A stretch of DNA of 64,000 bases from Caldilineaceae bacterium (GCA_022827195.1 JAJDTL010000033.1:1-64000), one strand, 5' to 3'; shown: positions 52,054 to 61,692, numbered from the stretch's first letter. Numbers and translations: made by a program. Notes: a model not told the origin generated them from the letters alone.

Positions 52054-52512
52054 TCAGTCGGGGTCCTGGGGCTGGAGATGCTCTATCTCGATTTCGATTC
52101 CATCCCATCTCTCCTGCAGGTATTCGGCGACGAGACGACGGTGGCAGTGGTGGGGCTTGTGCTCGCTACACAATAGGCACGCGTTATGAAAGAGTTCCGG
52201 CCGGAACTCTTTTTCGATCTCGCGGGAGACCATGAGTGCGCGAAAAGAACACTCATAGTCGGCCCACGACCCCTTCTTCTTCTTGAACGCGTCGAGGATC
52301 TCCTGGGTCGGCGCGAGCTGAGGCAAATGCAGATAAACGATATTTCCGATTTCGCGCAGGAAGTAACGGAGATCGTTCTGTTTGGCGAAGCCGGCAAGTT
52401 GAGACCGGTTGTTGAGGCGGGTATCGATCAGCGTACGGACGCCCGATGCCTTTAGCTGCGAGAAGAAGGTCTCGGCGCTCTTGCGGGTGAAACCGATGGT
52501 GAAGAGTTTCAT
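52054..52512 (-). CDS. DUF488 protein (first of two)
   Basis: A 152-residue DUF488 protein from ATG 52512 with AAGGAG 6 bases before it. MKLFTIGFTRKSAETFFSQL opens the domain, TLIDTRLNNRSQLAGFAKQN carries the arginines, and LLCSEHKPHHCHRRLVAEYL carries the paired cysteines and C-H-R motif that recur in the second copy. The family has no proven role. It is the last gene of a minus-strand trio with another DUF488 gene 10 bp upstream and a likely dual-OB gene. Confidence 0.85.
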   Translation of the reverse strand: MKLFTIGFTRKSAETFFSQLKASGVRTLIDTRLNNRSQLAGFAKQNDLRYFLREIGNIVYLHLPQLAPTQEILDAFKKKKGSWADYECSFRALMVSREIEKEFRPELFHNACLLCSEHKPHHCHRRLVAEYLQERWDGIEIEIEHLQPQDPD

Positions 52513-52522
52513 ATCAGGCTCC

Positions 52523-53149
52523 TTACGCCGCGTCATCGCGCCCATCCCTGCTGCTTCCAGCTGACTGCTCACGGTAGGCGATGCGCCTCCCCTGATGTTC
52601 ATACGCTTCCTCGATCTGTTCCTGCACGCTCTTGAAGAGATCTCCCTGCTCCATGCGTGCGAGCCGCAATAGCCTTCTCTCGCTCTCCTCGTGCCGTTCG
52701 GTCTGACCATCTTCAAGGATGTGAAGAATCGAAAGGTCAGTTTCGTCGCGCAGGTGACGGCAGATGAGGACAGCTCGATGGCAAGTGAGAGGATCCTTTT
52801 CTGCGCACATAAGGGCGATCCGGTGGGTCTCTATGCCTTCCTTGACCCGAGTCAGACCATGTTGGAAAGCGTCGGTATCAGCAATTCGACCATACCTTAC
52901 TCTGCCTTCGGCATCGTAACAGGAGGGATCTGAGGAGCGCCCTCCAAGTTCCTCCCCCAGAAAGACATAGGCGATCCTATGACGCTTGAGCTCCTCGCGG
53001 AGCGGTTCACGGTTGAAGTGCGGATGCAGCCGGCTGTACGGGGCAGAACGCACATCGCAGACCGCTGTGATCCCGTGTCGCTTGAGAAGCTCGACAAATC
53101 GCGGAAGCGAATGGATAGAGTGCCCAACTGTGTAAAGATTCCGGCCCAT
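52523..53149 (-). CDS. DUF488 protein (second of two)
   Basis: A 208-residue DUF488 protein. NLYTVGHSIHSLPRFVELLK, AVCDVRSAPYSRLHPHFNRE and LMCAEKDPLTCHRAVLICRH are the family motifs; the C-x-E...C-H-R pattern matches the neighbouring copy. The last 60 residues are a charged helical tail (RHEESERRLLRLARMEQGDL) not found in the first copy. The two copies are quite different, so the pair may form a heterodimer rather than being a recent duplication. It lies between the other DUF488 gene and the likely dual-OB gene. Confidence 0.86.
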   Translation of the reverse strand: MGRNLYTVGHSIHSLPRFVELLKRHGITAVCDVRSAPYSRLHPHFNREPLREELKRHRIAYVFLGEELGGRSSDPSCYDAEGRVRYGRIADTDAFQHGLTRVKEGIETHRIALMCAEKDPLTCHRAVLICRHLRDETDLSILHILEDGQTERHEESERRLLRLARMEQGDLFKSVQEQIEEAYEHQGRRIAYREQSAGSSRDGRDDAA

Positions 53150-53171
53150 TCTGGATCCTCGGGAATGCCGC

Positions 53172-53837
53172 CTACAGGGGGATTATCGAAGCCACGAGCT
53201 TGTAACGGTAGCCATTGAACGGTTCACCGATGGAAACGCAGGCGACGGCGCGCTTCTTGTAGGTGTGAACACCTTGCGGACGAGTGAAGCAATGGGCCTC
53301 AACGACAGGATCGGTTACGCCTAGCCTGTACTTCTGACCTTCCAGCCAAAACTCTGCTCTGACTTTCAGCTTTGCCGCCTCCAACCTGATCTCGATCCGG
53401 AGCCGTTGCGGCTCCACCAGGACCAGCGAGCAAGGCAGTTTCTCTACCTGCTCTTCCGGAATCCTGTCATTGATACCGCGCGTACTGCTATATCCGTCTA
53501 TCCAAAGTGGATTGGGCGACTTGCAATAGCGGAGAAGCTGCTGCCTTGGGAACTGGCCCACTCTCGCCCAGGTTGCCTTACGATCGATCAGATGATTCTC
53601 GGTCTGGCAGCCTTGAGGACGGGGTTCAAGTAAAGGGACTTCAAGAATGTCGAGTAGCTCAGGGTCGGAGCCGTCGGCCAGTTTCCGCTCGGAGAGGCCG
53701 AGCTCTCCCAGAGGGTTACTGCTGACAGGACGTACCCAATTACTCAACTGCGTTCCTTCGACTTCAAGTCCGGCGACGCAACGCTCCGAGTATTTTCGGG
53801 AGTTCGCCAGACAGACGATACGTTTCAGGTAGCTCAT
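53172..53837 (-). CDS. Probable dual OB-fold domain protein
   Basis: A 221-residue beta-rich protein starting LKRIVCLANSRKYSERCVAG, with NWVRPVSSNPLGELGLSERK and the conserved-looking C-terminal FTRPQGVHTYKKRAVACVSI. I believe this is the family called dual OB-containing domain, which occurs with DUF488 genes; I am working from memory and cannot confirm it here. OB folds bind nucleic acids or nucleotides. It starts the minus-strand trio and is 22 bp from the second DUF488 gene. No membrane segment or signal peptide is visible. Confidence 0.65.
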   Translation of the reverse strand: MSYLKRIVCLANSRKYSERCVAGLEVEGTQLSNWVRPVSSNPLGELGLSERKLADGSDPELLDILEVPLLEPRPQGCQTENHLIDRKATWARVGQFPRQQLLRYCKSPNPLWIDGYSSTRGINDRIPEEQVEKLPCSLVLVEPQRLRIEIRLEAAKLKVRAEFWLEGQKYRLGVTDPVVEAHCFTRPQGVHTYKKRAVACVSIGEPFNGYRYKLVASIIPL

Positions 53838-54163
53838 GGGGGATTGCTCCTGGTTTCGTCTGGTTATGGGAACGGATCAGTCGTTACTTCATCACCATCC
53901 ACAACCTAGAGATTCACGGGATTTGCAGATTTGCATTTGGCAGGTTCACAGCAATCAAGGGTTCATGCAGCCTCCGCGGCATGCATTTCGAGTGCCAAGA
54001 CGTGTTTTAGCGCAAGATGACCCACCAGATCCAAGGCAAGGGCTAGGTGACTGTATCCACGCACGGCTTCTTCCTGCAACGCATCCTCTTCACTCATACT
54101 GGTGACGCTGGGTATTGGGACAGTGTCCTGTCGCTTGGAAAAGGTCTACTCGCATAGAAAGCG
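53838..54163. other. Gene-free region upstream of the DUF488 trio
   Basis: About 325 bp between the DUF488/dual-OB trio and the gamma-glutamyltransferase gene, both on the minus strand. AGGAG lies before the dual-OB start, but no clear promoter could be found. Nothing else is recognised. Confidence 0.4.
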
Positions 54164-55798
54164 TTATACCACCGCGGCCATGCCTTCGTTGCCGGTGTCG
54201 GCAGCGCCGGAGAGCGCGCCCGTTTGCGGATCGACGTGGAGGGCATGGACCAGGGCGAGGCCGCCGTGGCTGTAAGGGATGTGGACCGCAGGATAGCGTT
54301 TGTTCACCTCGTCGAGCACCCAGATGGGGATGCGCCGCTGGCAACTGATGGCGTCCAGCTGGCAGTCGAAGCGGGGGGCATGGACCGCTTTCTCGATATC
54401 CATGCCGAAGTCGACAACGTTGAGAATCACCTGCAGCGTGGACGTAATGATGCGGGTTGCGCCGGGTGCGCCGAGGGCGAGTAGCGGCGCCTGCGCGTGG
54501 GAGTCATCATTGCCAGACGCCTTCTGATAGACGATGGTTGGGGTCATGCCGGTTGTGCGGCCTTTGCCGGGCGCGATCGAGTTGGGGTGGCCGGGCAGCG
54601 GATTGAAGTTGACCATCGAGTTGTTGTACATGAAGCCCAGCCCCGGCGTGATGACGCCCGAAGAGGCGCCGAGCGAATGGGTCAGCGAGACGCAGTTGCC
54701 CTGCGCGTCGATGACGGAGAGGTGCGTCGTGTGGGGGGACTCGGCCGGCGGCGGCGTCGGTTCGATGGGCTGGCCGGCGTCGATGCGCTCGCGCCAGAAG
54801 GCGGCCCGCTCTTTGGACATCATCCAGTCGAGCGGAACATCCTCAAAGTCGGTATCGGCCAGATGCGGGTTGCGGTCGGCGAAGGCGGCCTTCATGGCCA
54901 GGCCGACGGTGTAGATGTATTCGGGCGAGTTGTGGCCCATACCCGACAGGTCGTACCCCTCCAGGATGTTGAGGATGGCGATCAGCGTCGGGCCGCCGTG
55001 GGGGGCAGCCGAGCTGGAAACGGCGTGGCCGCGGTAGGTGCCGCGTGCCGAGGCGTCTTCGCGCAAACGGTACTGTTCGAAGTCCTGCCGGGTGACGAAG
55101 CTGCCGTTGGCCTGCAGGTCGCCCGCCATGCGCTCCATCAGCTCGCCCTGGTAAAAGTCGTCGCTGCCGTGTTCGTTGATATGGCGCAGGGACGCGGCGT
55201 AGTCCGGATTGCGCAAGGTCTCGCCGGTATCATAGGTCTCGCCGTCGCCGCGCAGATAGATGCGGCGGGCCTCGGCATTGCTGTGGATGTAGTCACGCAG
55301 GCTCAACCCCTCCCAATACTGGTTCGATCGCTTCCAGGCGACGGCCAGGGCGTCTGACACGACGAATCCGTCGCGGGCGATGCGGACGGCAGGCTCTGCG
55401 GCCTGGCCGAAGTCGATGGTGCCCCAGCGGTCGAGGAGCGCGTCGAACAGCATGACGGCGCCGGGCGTGCAGACGGAACTGTAACCGGCCTCATTGACAT
55501 TGCCCTCAAGAAAGTAGCCCCAGCCGCCCGGGTTGGGGCGGATGAGCTTGTCGACCCACATATTGTCGCGCACCAGCGCGCCGGCCAGGGCAGGCGCGTC
55601 AAGGGCCAGGGAAGCCGACTCCGCGGCCAGGTAGAGGTTGATGACCCCGTAGCCGCCGATGCCGCACATCTGCGGGCTGACGATCGACTGCACGAGCGCC
55701 GCGGTGACCGCGGCGTCAATGGCATTGCCGCCGGACATGAGGACCTTGGCGCCGGCCTCGACGGCGAGCGGCTGCGGCGCGGAGATTGCTGCGGGCAT
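54164..55798 (-). CDS. Gamma-glutamyltransferase family protein
   Basis: A 544-residue Ntn-hydrolase. The autocleavage and catalytic threonine is in SPHTTHLSVIDAQGNCVSLT (about 351-370), followed by SSGVITPGLGFMYNNSMVNF. The early part has SGGNAIDAAVTAALVQSIVS and GIGGYGVINLYL, and the late part TPTIVYQKASGND and APGATRIITSTLQVIL, all family typical. It has no signal peptide, unlike the exported GGT of Escherichia coli, so it is probably one of the cytoplasmic GGT-like or cephalosporin-acylase-like proteins. Substrate unknown. Confidence 0.9.
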   Translation of the reverse strand: MPAAISAPQPLAVEAGAKVLMSGGNAIDAAVTAALVQSIVSPQMCGIGGYGVINLYLAAESASLALDAPALAGALVRDNMWVDKLIRPNPGGWGYFLEGNVNEAGYSSVCTPGAVMLFDALLDRWGTIDFGQAAEPAVRIARDGFVVSDALAVAWKRSNQYWEGLSLRDYIHSNAEARRIYLRGDGETYDTGETLRNPDYAASLRHINEHGSDDFYQGELMERMAGDLQANGSFVTRQDFEQYRLREDASARGTYRGHAVSSSAAPHGGPTLIAILNILEGYDLSGMGHNSPEYIYTVGLAMKAAFADRNPHLADTDFEDVPLDWMMSKERAAFWRERIDAGQPIEPTPPPAESPHTTHLSVIDAQGNCVSLTHSLGASSGVITPGLGFMYNNSMVNFNPLPGHPNSIAPGKGRTTGMTPTIVYQKASGNDDSHAQAPLLALGAPGATRIITSTLQVILNVVDFGMDIEKAVHAPRFDCQLDAISCQRRIPIWVLDEVNKRYPAVHIPYSHGGLALVHALHVDPQTGALSGAADTGNEGMAAVV

Positions 55799-55858
55799 GT
55801 GGTTCAGGCTCCTATCAGGACGGATGACAACTGCATGGCGAATAAATCGTAACGGCAG

Positions 55859-56695
55859 CTATAGCGAGCAGACGATGCGGATATTGGTTGCGGTCAGTTC
55901 GCTCTGGTCCCGCTCCGAGGGTATGAGCCGGAACTCGAAGATGTGATCGCGGCTGGGGAGGTGGTCCTTGACCGAATCATCCTGCATCATCGAGAAATGG
56001 AAAAAGGCGCTTTCGTAGGGTGAATCGGGGCTCTTGCGCTTGTCCACCAGCCACAGATGGGGCGAAACTTTGGTCAGAAAACGCATGTAGCCGAAACCCT
56101 TCTCTTCGTTGTAGTAGTAGCACCAGCCGCGCACAGTGGAATCTGGCAGCCCCCAGTCGGCGACGTCGTTGTGGGCGGGCAGAAGGTTGGGGATGAGATA
56201 GCCGGACATGAACAGGTCAACTTCCTGTCTCAAGCTGCTGGAAACATTGTCGAAGGCGACGACTTCGACGCGGCAGCCCTTGTTCTGGAGCGCGCGCACC
56301 ACCTGGACGAAATCGCCGTCACCTGTTGCGATCAACACTCTGTCGAGATTCTCGGACTGGAGCAGGGCGTCAACTGCCAGGTCCAGATCGGAGTTGGCTT
56401 TGGCGTAGCGGTTTCCGGCCTCATCATCGTACCAGCGGACGCGCTTGATGATCACCTTGTAGCCGAGGTCGCGCAGGGCAGAATGGAAACGCAGCGCACC
56501 GACGCGGTAGTCCATGTCCCATTGGGCGCGGTCGGCGTCGTGGGTTACATAGGCGTTCAGCCGCACTGGTTCACCCATATCCCGGCAGGCAAATTCGCGC
56601 AAGACATCATACTGCATTCGGGAGCCACCATTGCGATAGATGTTGGCAGCATCAACATAAACGCCGACCTTTACCAACGATTGGTGCCAATCCAT
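55859..56695 (-). CDS. NYN-domain nuclease fused to a cold-shock-like domain
   Basis: A 278-residue protein with two domains. The N-terminal NYN/LabA-type PIN domain (about 7-170) has KVGVYVDAANIYRNGGSRMQ with the first Asp, KANSDLDLAVDALLQSENLD and VLIATGDGDFVQVVRALQNK with two more acidic residues, the usual active site of this nuclease family. From about 190, VRGWCYYYNEEKGFGYMRFL, AFFHFSMMQDDSV and TATNIRIV resemble a cold-shock domain (G-x-V-x-W-F-N-x-x-K-G-F-G-F, F-V-H). A cold-shock-like domain binds RNA, so the protein looks like a targeted RNA nuclease. Its start has no recognisable ribosome-binding site. Confidence 0.8.
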   Translation of the reverse strand: MDWHQSLVKVGVYVDAANIYRNGGSRMQYDVLREFACRDMGEPVRLNAYVTHDADRAQWDMDYRVGALRFHSALRDLGYKVIIKRVRWYDDEAGNRYAKANSDLDLAVDALLQSENLDRVLIATGDGDFVQVVRALQNKGCRVEVVAFDNVSSSLRQEVDLFMSGYLIPNLLPAHNDVADWGLPDSTVRGWCYYYNEEKGFGYMRFLTKVSPHLWLVDKRKSPDSPYESAFFHFSMMQDDSVKDHLPSRDHIFEFRLIPSERDQSELTATNIRIVCSL

Positions 56696-56965
56696 AGTTA
56701 ATCCTTTACAACTGTTCGTACAACACTGTGGAAGAGAAGCTGTTTGCGTTCCTGAGTAGACTCTGTACGGCCAGTACTTGCCCCCTTTCGCGAAACTGTC
56801 GTAATGACGGTCAAGTGGACTGCTGAGACATCAAGAACGGGCCTGCAGTTCTTAAAAACCGTCTCTTTGGGGTAAGATAGAACAATCCCGCTCAAAGAAC
56901 AAAAACCGGCGAGAGCAAGAGAGGACCGCAAGACCGCCGCGCGCAGCCGCCTGAGAGGAACAGCT

Positions 56966-57538
56966 ATGTTGCGTATACTCCTAAGGATTTCCAGCCTGAT
57001 CGACAGCCTGTCGGAGCGGGTCGGGGGCGTGTCGGTATGGCTTGTGATCATTACGGTTCTCGTCGGGTTCTACAATGTCGTGGTCCGCTATATGGGGCAG
57101 TATATCGGCATGCAGTTGACCTCCAATCTGTTAATCGAGATGCAATGGTATCTCTATTCGCTCGTTTTCTTCCTGGGTTTCGCCTATATCCTCAAGAACG
57201 GCATCAATGTGCGGGTGGACTTCATCTACGCCAATTGGAGCAGGAGACGCAAGGCGATGCTGGACTTCTGGGGGCATCTGTTTCTGCTCGTACCCTATTG
57301 CGTAATTGGCATCTGGGTAACAGTCCATCCGGTGATGACCTCCTGGCGTCAGTGGGAGATGTCTCCCGACCCAGACGGCCTGCCGCGTGCGCCGCTCAAG
57401 ACGATGATTATCGTCGCGTTTGCGCTTCTGCTCTTACAAGCGATCTCCGAGCTGATCAAGGAGTTCGCAGTTTTGCGCGGGGCCGAGGAAGAGATCGAAG
57501 ATCTGGCGGAGCACCAGGAGGCTCTGCGGATCGAGTAG
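56966..57538 (+). CDS. dctQ: TRAP transporter small permease DctQ
   Basis: A 190-residue membrane protein with four helices (about 24-46, 68-83, 105-125 and 148-165), typical of the small TRAP subunit. The C-terminal tail is acidic (EEEIEDLAEHQEALRIE). It is followed 98 bp later by the large permease DctM. TRAP transporters use a sodium gradient to import organic acids captured by a binding protein. Confidence 0.86.
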   Translation: MLRILLRISSLIDSLSERVGGVSVWLVIITVLVGFYNVVVRYMGQYIGMQLTSNLLIEMQWYLYSLVFFLGFAYILKNGINVRVDFIYANWSRRRKAMLDFWGHLFLLVPYCVIGIWVTVHPVMTSWRQWEMSPDPDGLPRAPLKTMIIVAFALLLLQAISELIKEFAVLRGAEEEIEDLAEHQEALRIE

Positions 57539-57636
57539 GCCCAGAGCGCTCAACTGAAGGGCCATTCGGAAGGCCATCGATCCGCCGCACGATGATTTGA
57601 TTCGCCGCCATCCACAACACACGTAAAGGAAGAATC

Positions 57637-58977
57637 ATGGGGTTGGAATGGCTCGCCATCGCGATGTTCATACTCTTCTTTGTCTTGATCCTGTATGGAT
57701 ATCCCGTTGCGTTTTCCTTTGCCGGAACTGCCTTTGTCTTCATGTTGCTCGGCTGGGCCTTGGGCATTTTCAATATGAATTGGATCAAGCTGCTGCCCAA
57801 CCGCTGGTTCGGCACGATGTCGGATTTCACGCTACTGGCGATCATATTTTTTGTCTTCATGGGCGCGGTGTTTGAAAAGTCGGGACTGGCGGAGCGGCTG
57901 CTTACGACAGTTGGCATCCTGCTCGGGTCGATGCGCGGCGGTCTGGCGCTGGCGGTCGTGCTGGTGGGGACGCTGCTGGCTGCGGCGACGGGCGTGGTGG
58001 CGGCGACGGTGATCGTCATGGGGCTGCTGTCGCTGCCGATCATGGTGCGCTACGGATACAATCACAAGCTGGCGACCGGCATCATCACCGCGTCGGGGAC
58101 GATGGCGCAGCTTTTGCCGCCGAGCCTCGTCCTAGTGGTGCTGAGCGATCAGATTGGCGTGGGTGTGGGCGATCTGTTCGTGGGCGCATTGATTCCGGGG
58201 CTGATTCTCTCAGGCCTGTATGCCCTGTATGTGATCGGGATCGCCATCGTTCGTCCGCAGGATGCACCTGCGCTGCCGCCCGAGGCCCGCACTGTTCAGG
58301 GCATGGCGTTGTTCCGTCAGACGCTGATTGCCGTCGTTCCGCCGGTGCTGCTGATTTTAGCCGTGCTGGGCAGCATTTTCGAGGGAATTGCGACGCCGAC
58401 GGAGGCGGGCGCGGTCGGGGCTATCGGCGCTTGCGTTCTGACGGCGCTCAACCGCAACCTGAATTGGAAACTGGTCAAGGATGCGGCCCGCTCGACGGCC
58501 AACATCACCGCGTTGGTCATCATGATTCTCTTCTGTTCGACCTACTTCGGGCTGGTCTTCGACCGGCTGGGCGGCCAGAGCTATGTGCAGAGCCTGCTGA
58601 CGAGCCTGCCGGGCGGATTCTGGGGATTCGTGATCGTTGCCAACATCGCCATCTTCCTGCTGGGCATCAATCTGGAGTTCATCGAGATCAGCTTCATCGC
58701 GATGCCGCTGTTCGTGCCCGCCGCCCTGGAGCTGGGTTTCACCAATGCGCAGATGGTCTGGTTCGGGGTCATGATGGCAATCAACCTGAATATGGCTTTC
58801 ATTTCGCCGCCGGTGGGATTCTCGCTGTTCTACTTACAGAGCGTCGCGCCGCCGGAGGTAAAGACCGCGGATATCCACAAGGGCGCGTTGCCTTTCATGG
58901 TGCTGCAGGGCATCGCGCTCATCATCGTGATCCTCGTCCCGGAGACGGTGACTTGGCTGGTCGATGCGGCGTCATAA
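57637..58977 (+). CDS. dctM: TRAP transporter large permease DctM
   Basis: A 446-residue membrane protein with about 12 helices. Conserved parts are [59 protein letters not shown] and the late [20 protein letters not shown]. It forms the transport channel with DctQ. A strong terminator follows 20 bp after its stop. Confidence 0.92.
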   Translation: MGLEWLAIAMFILFFVLILYGYPVAFSFAGTAFVFMLLGWALGIFNMNWIKLLPNRWFGTMSDFTLLAIIFFVFMGAVFEKSGLAERLLTTVGILLGSMRGGLALAVVLVGTLLAAATGVVAATVIVMGLLSLPIMVRYGYNHKLATGIITASGTMAQLLPPSLVLVVLSDQIGVGVGDLFVGALIPGLILSGLYALYVIGIAIVRPQDAPALPPEARTVQGMALFRQTLIAVVPPVLLILAVLGSIFEGIATPTEAGAVGAIGACVLTALNRNLNWKLVKDAARSTANITALVIMILFCSTYFGLVFDRLGGQSYVQSLLTSLPGGFWGFVIVANIAIFLLGINLEFIEISFIAMPLFVPAALELGFTNAQMVWFGVMMAINLNMAFISPPVGFSLFYLQSVAPPEVKTADIHKGALPFMVLQGIALIIVILVPETVTWLVDAAS

Positions 58978-58997
58978 CTGTTCGGAAACGGGAAAGA

Positions 58998-59028
58998 GGG
59001 CGAGAGTCTGAGACTCTCGCCCTTTTTT
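58998..59028 (+). terminator. Strong intrinsic terminator after dctM
   Basis: GGGCGAGAGTC (58998-59008) pairs perfectly with GACTCTCGCCC (59012-59022) around a TGA loop and is followed by TTTTTT (59023-59028). It ends the dctQM transcript and separates it from the convergent dctP genes; the opposite strand has a short A-run before it. Confidence 0.93.
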
Positions 59029-59069
59029 GTTGCGGCAAAACCTTGGGAAACCATTCCACCCCAGCGACA

Positions 59070-60200
59070 TCAGCGGCTCTGTCCGACGTACTGCAGGTAG
59101 CCACGCTCGGCGAGACCGTGCCAGGACTGAATCGCATTGCGGAAGGCCGACCATTGCTTGTAGATTGAGGCGAAGTCGGCGTCTGCGGCAGCAGTCTCGT
59201 CGAACAGTTCGAAGGCTGCCTCCTCCGCGGCCTTCATCACATCATCCGGGAAGGGGAGCAGCGTGACACCGGCGTCGTCGACCAGGCGCTGGAGCGCTGC
59301 GGGGTTCCTGGCATCGTAGCGGGCCATGACCCTGAGATTCGCCTCCGCAGCCGCAGTCTTAAGAGCCTCCCTGAACTGCCCTGGCAGCCCGTTCCACTCG
59401 TCGAGATTGATGAAAATCTCAATGGAGGAGCCGGGATCCCACCAGCCGGGGTAGTAGTAATAGGCAGCAGCCTCATGCAGCTTCAGCTTTTCGTCTTCGA
59501 AGGGGCCGACCCACTCTGCAGCGTCGATGGCGCCGGTCTTCAAGGCCTCAAAGATTTCGCCGGCGGCCAGCAATTGAGGTATAACGCCCAGCCGCTCCAA
59601 CACCCGGCCGCCGAAGCCGGGGACGCGCATCTTCAGGCCGTCCAGATCGGCGATGGAACCGATCTCTCTGTTGAACCAGCCGCCCATCTGCACGCCGGAG
59701 TTGCCGGTTGGAAACTGGATGATGTTGAACCTAGACGCGTAGGCCTCCTGCAACAGTTTCAGTCCGCCGCCTTCGTAAAGCCAGGCGTTCTGCTGGCGGG
59801 CCGTCAGGCCAAAGGGCAGGCCCGCGCCGAATGCGGTGACCGCGCCTCTGTGGGCATAGTAATGGGAAACCGTGTGGCCGATGGGGACGGCGCCCTGTTC
59901 GACCACGTTCAGCACCTCCAGGCCGGGCGCCAGCTCACCCGCTGCGCGTGGTTGGATCTTGAATCTGCCGCTCGTCAGAGCTGCGACTCGAGTGGCGACA
60001 AGCTGAGCGCTCCAGAAGGTCGAATCGGGGTCCGGCGGCCAGCTGGTGGCCATCTGCCACTCGATGGTGGGAAGGCCGGCGTCGTCCGACACTGCGCTCT
60101 CAGCCTGAACGGGGGGCATGAGGGCGGCTTGCTCGCAGCCGGCTGCGCCTAGCGCGGCAGCACCCGTCGCAGCAAGCCCCAGGAAGTGTCTCCGATCCAT
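59070..60200 (-). CDS. TRAP transporter binding protein DctP, copy 2
   Basis: A 376-residue DctP-type binding protein starting at ATG 60200 with AAGGAGG 8-9 bases upstream. The N-terminal MDRRHFLGLAATGAAALGAA has the twin-arginine-like R-R-x-F-L motif and a lipobox-like AAGC. The body has [43 protein letters not shown]-containing MGGWFNREIGSIADLDGLKM and WVGPFEDEKLKLHEAAAYYY with YPGWWDPGSS, the signature of the TakP-type 2-keto-acid binding proteins. It is about 70 percent identical to copy 1 by eye. The ligand is thus probably a 2-oxo or 2-hydroxy monocarboxylate, which would suit the glycolate oxidase genes. Confidence 0.87.
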   Translation of the reverse strand: MDRRHFLGLAATGAAALGAAGCEQAALMPPVQAESAVSDDAGLPTIEWQMATSWPPDPDSTFWSAQLVATRVAALTSGRFKIQPRAAGELAPGLEVLNVVEQGAVPIGHTVSHYYAHRGAVTAFGAGLPFGLTARQQNAWLYEGGGLKLLQEAYASRFNIIQFPTGNSGVQMGGWFNREIGSIADLDGLKMRVPGFGGRVLERLGVIPQLLAAGEIFEALKTGAIDAAEWVGPFEDEKLKLHEAAAYYYYPGWWDPGSSIEIFINLDEWNGLPGQFREALKTAAAEANLRVMARYDARNPAALQRLVDDAGVTLLPFPDDVMKAAEEAAFELFDETAAADADFASIYKQWSAFRNAIQSWHGLAERGYLQYVGQSR

Positions 60201-60278
60201 TTCCAGGTCCTCCTTTTCTACGCGCCAGCAAGAAACCGCAGGGGAATCGACGTCAGCGGCGGTCCGGCTGATCGAAGC

Positions 60279-60304
60279 GGGGGAGCGTCGCGCGACGCTC
60301 CCCC
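60279..60304. terminator. Long hairpin between the two dctP genes
   Basis: GGGGGAGCGTC (60279-60289) pairs with GACGCTCCCCC (60294-60304) around a GCGC loop. It is 45 bp after the copy 1 stop (minus strand) and 80 bp before the copy 2 start. There is no T-run on the minus strand. It may attenuate or process the transcript so the two binding proteins are made in different amounts. Confidence 0.6.
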
Positions 60305-60349
60305 GTCTTTCCAACCAAAGCTATTTCACTTGTGCGCTGCAGGCGCCCT

Positions 60350-61489
60350 TTAGCGGCTCTGCCCGACATATTGCAGGTAACCGCGCTCGGCCAGACCGTG
60401 CCAGGACTGGATCGCCGCGCGGAATGCGGACCACTCCTTGAAGATCGAGGCGAAGTCGGCGTCATCGGCGGCGATTTCGTCGAAGAGGCCGAACGCGGAC
60501 TCTTCGGCGGCCTTCATCACATCATCGGGGAAGGGCAGCATGGTGATGTCGGCGTCGTTGATCAGGCGGCTGAGCGCAGCGGGGTTCTTGGCGTCGTAGC
60601 GCGCCATCATTGTCACGTTGGCAGCGTAGGCCGCGGTCTTGAGGACCTCCTGGTACTGCTCGGGAAGCTTGTTCCACTCGTCCAGGTTGACCTGGATTTC
60701 AAGCGATGGGCCCGGCTCCCACCAGCCTGGGAAGTAGTAGAAGTTGGCTGCCTTGTGGAAGCTCAGCTTTTCGTCATCGTAGGGGCCAACCCATTCGGCG
60801 GCGTCGATGGCGCCGGTCTGCAGGGCCTGGAAGATCTCGCCGCCGGGCAGGACCTGGACGGTTACGCCGAGCCGGTCCATGACGCGACCGCCGAGGCCGG
60901 GGATGCGCATCTTCAGACCTTCCATGTCGGCGACGGAGTTAATCTCCTTGTTGAACCAGCCGCCCATCTGGACGCCGGTATTGCCGGCGGGGAACTGAAT
61001 CGTGTTGAACTTTTCGGCATAGACCTCCTGCAGCATCTCGAGGCCGCCGCCTTCGTAGAGCCAGGCGTCCTGCTGGCGGGAGGTGAGGCCGAAGGGCAGT
61101 GCGGTGCCGAAGGCCGTGATCGGACTCTTGCCTACGTAGTAGTAGGAGGCCGTGTGGCCGATGGGGACTGCGCCCTCTTCGACGACGTTCAGCACTTCCA
61201 GGCCTGGCGCGAGCTCGCCGGCAGCGCGGGCCTCTATCTTGAACTTGCCCTGCGTCATTGATGCGACGCGTTCGGCAACCGTCTTCGCGCCGCCAAAGAT
61301 GGTGTCGAGCGCGGGCGGCCAGCTTGTGGCCATCTGCCACTCGATATCGGGCAGGCTTGAGTCCTCGGCCACGGCGCCTTCAACCTGAGCTGGAGGCATG
61401 ACGCCGGCCTGCTCGCAGCCGGCAACGCTCAGGGCTGCCGCGCCGACCGCTCCCGTAGCGGCAACTTTCAGGAATCGTCTTCGGTCCAT
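60350..61489 (-). CDS. TRAP transporter binding protein DctP, copy 1
   Basis: A 379-residue protein and near-duplicate of copy 2. Start ATG 61489 has AAGGAG 9 bases before it. It begins [20 protein letters not shown] and has a lipobox-like [64 protein letters not shown] and [13 protein letters not shown] all correspond position for position to copy 2. A good promoter lies at 61549-61577. Having two binding proteins for one DctQM pair suggests two related ligands or dosage needs. The TakP-type signature points to 2-keto acids. Confidence 0.88.
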   Translation of the reverse strand: MDRRRFLKVAATGAVGAAALSVAGCEQAGVMPPAQVEGAVAEDSSLPDIEWQMATSWPPALDTIFGGAKTVAERVASMTQGKFKIEARAAGELAPGLEVLNVVEEGAVPIGHTASYYYVGKSPITAFGTALPFGLTSRQQDAWLYEGGGLEMLQEVYAEKFNTIQFPAGNTGVQMGGWFNKEINSVADMEGLKMRIPGLGGRVMDRLGVTVQVLPGGEIFQALQTGAIDAAEWVGPYDDEKLSFHKAANFYYFPGWWEPGPSLEIQVNLDEWNKLPEQYQEVLKTAAYAANVTMMARYDAKNPAALSRLINDADITMLPFPDDVMKAAEESAFGLFDEIAADDADFASIFKEWSAFRAAIQSWHGLAERGYLQYVGQSR

Positions 61490-61548
61490 TTCGGTTTTCT
61501 CCTTCCTCTGCGGTTTGTTCGTCAGTAGGTAGTCACGAATACAAAATT

Positions 61549-61577
61549 ATTGTACTCAGCGCGGTTGGATCATACAA
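61549..61577 (-). promoter_or_regulatory. Promoter of the dctP genes
   Basis: On the minus strand, TTGTAT (61577-61572), a 17-base spacer and TACAAT (61554-61549, five of six), 60 bp before the copy 1 start. Confidence 0.55.
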
Positions 61578-61692
61578 GATCGGGACGGGCTGCTTTGAGG
61601 CAGCGAAACACGTGTTAGGGCCTGACCGCTTGGTCCAGCTTGAAAGGTGTCGGTCCCGGCCGATTCCGTTGGGAGACGCGCCGGTGACCGGT

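Noticed and set aside
60279-60304. The 60279 hairpin as a standard rho-independent terminator
   Set aside because: It lacks a T-run on the transcribed (minus) strand, so it was kept only as a hairpin of uncertain role.
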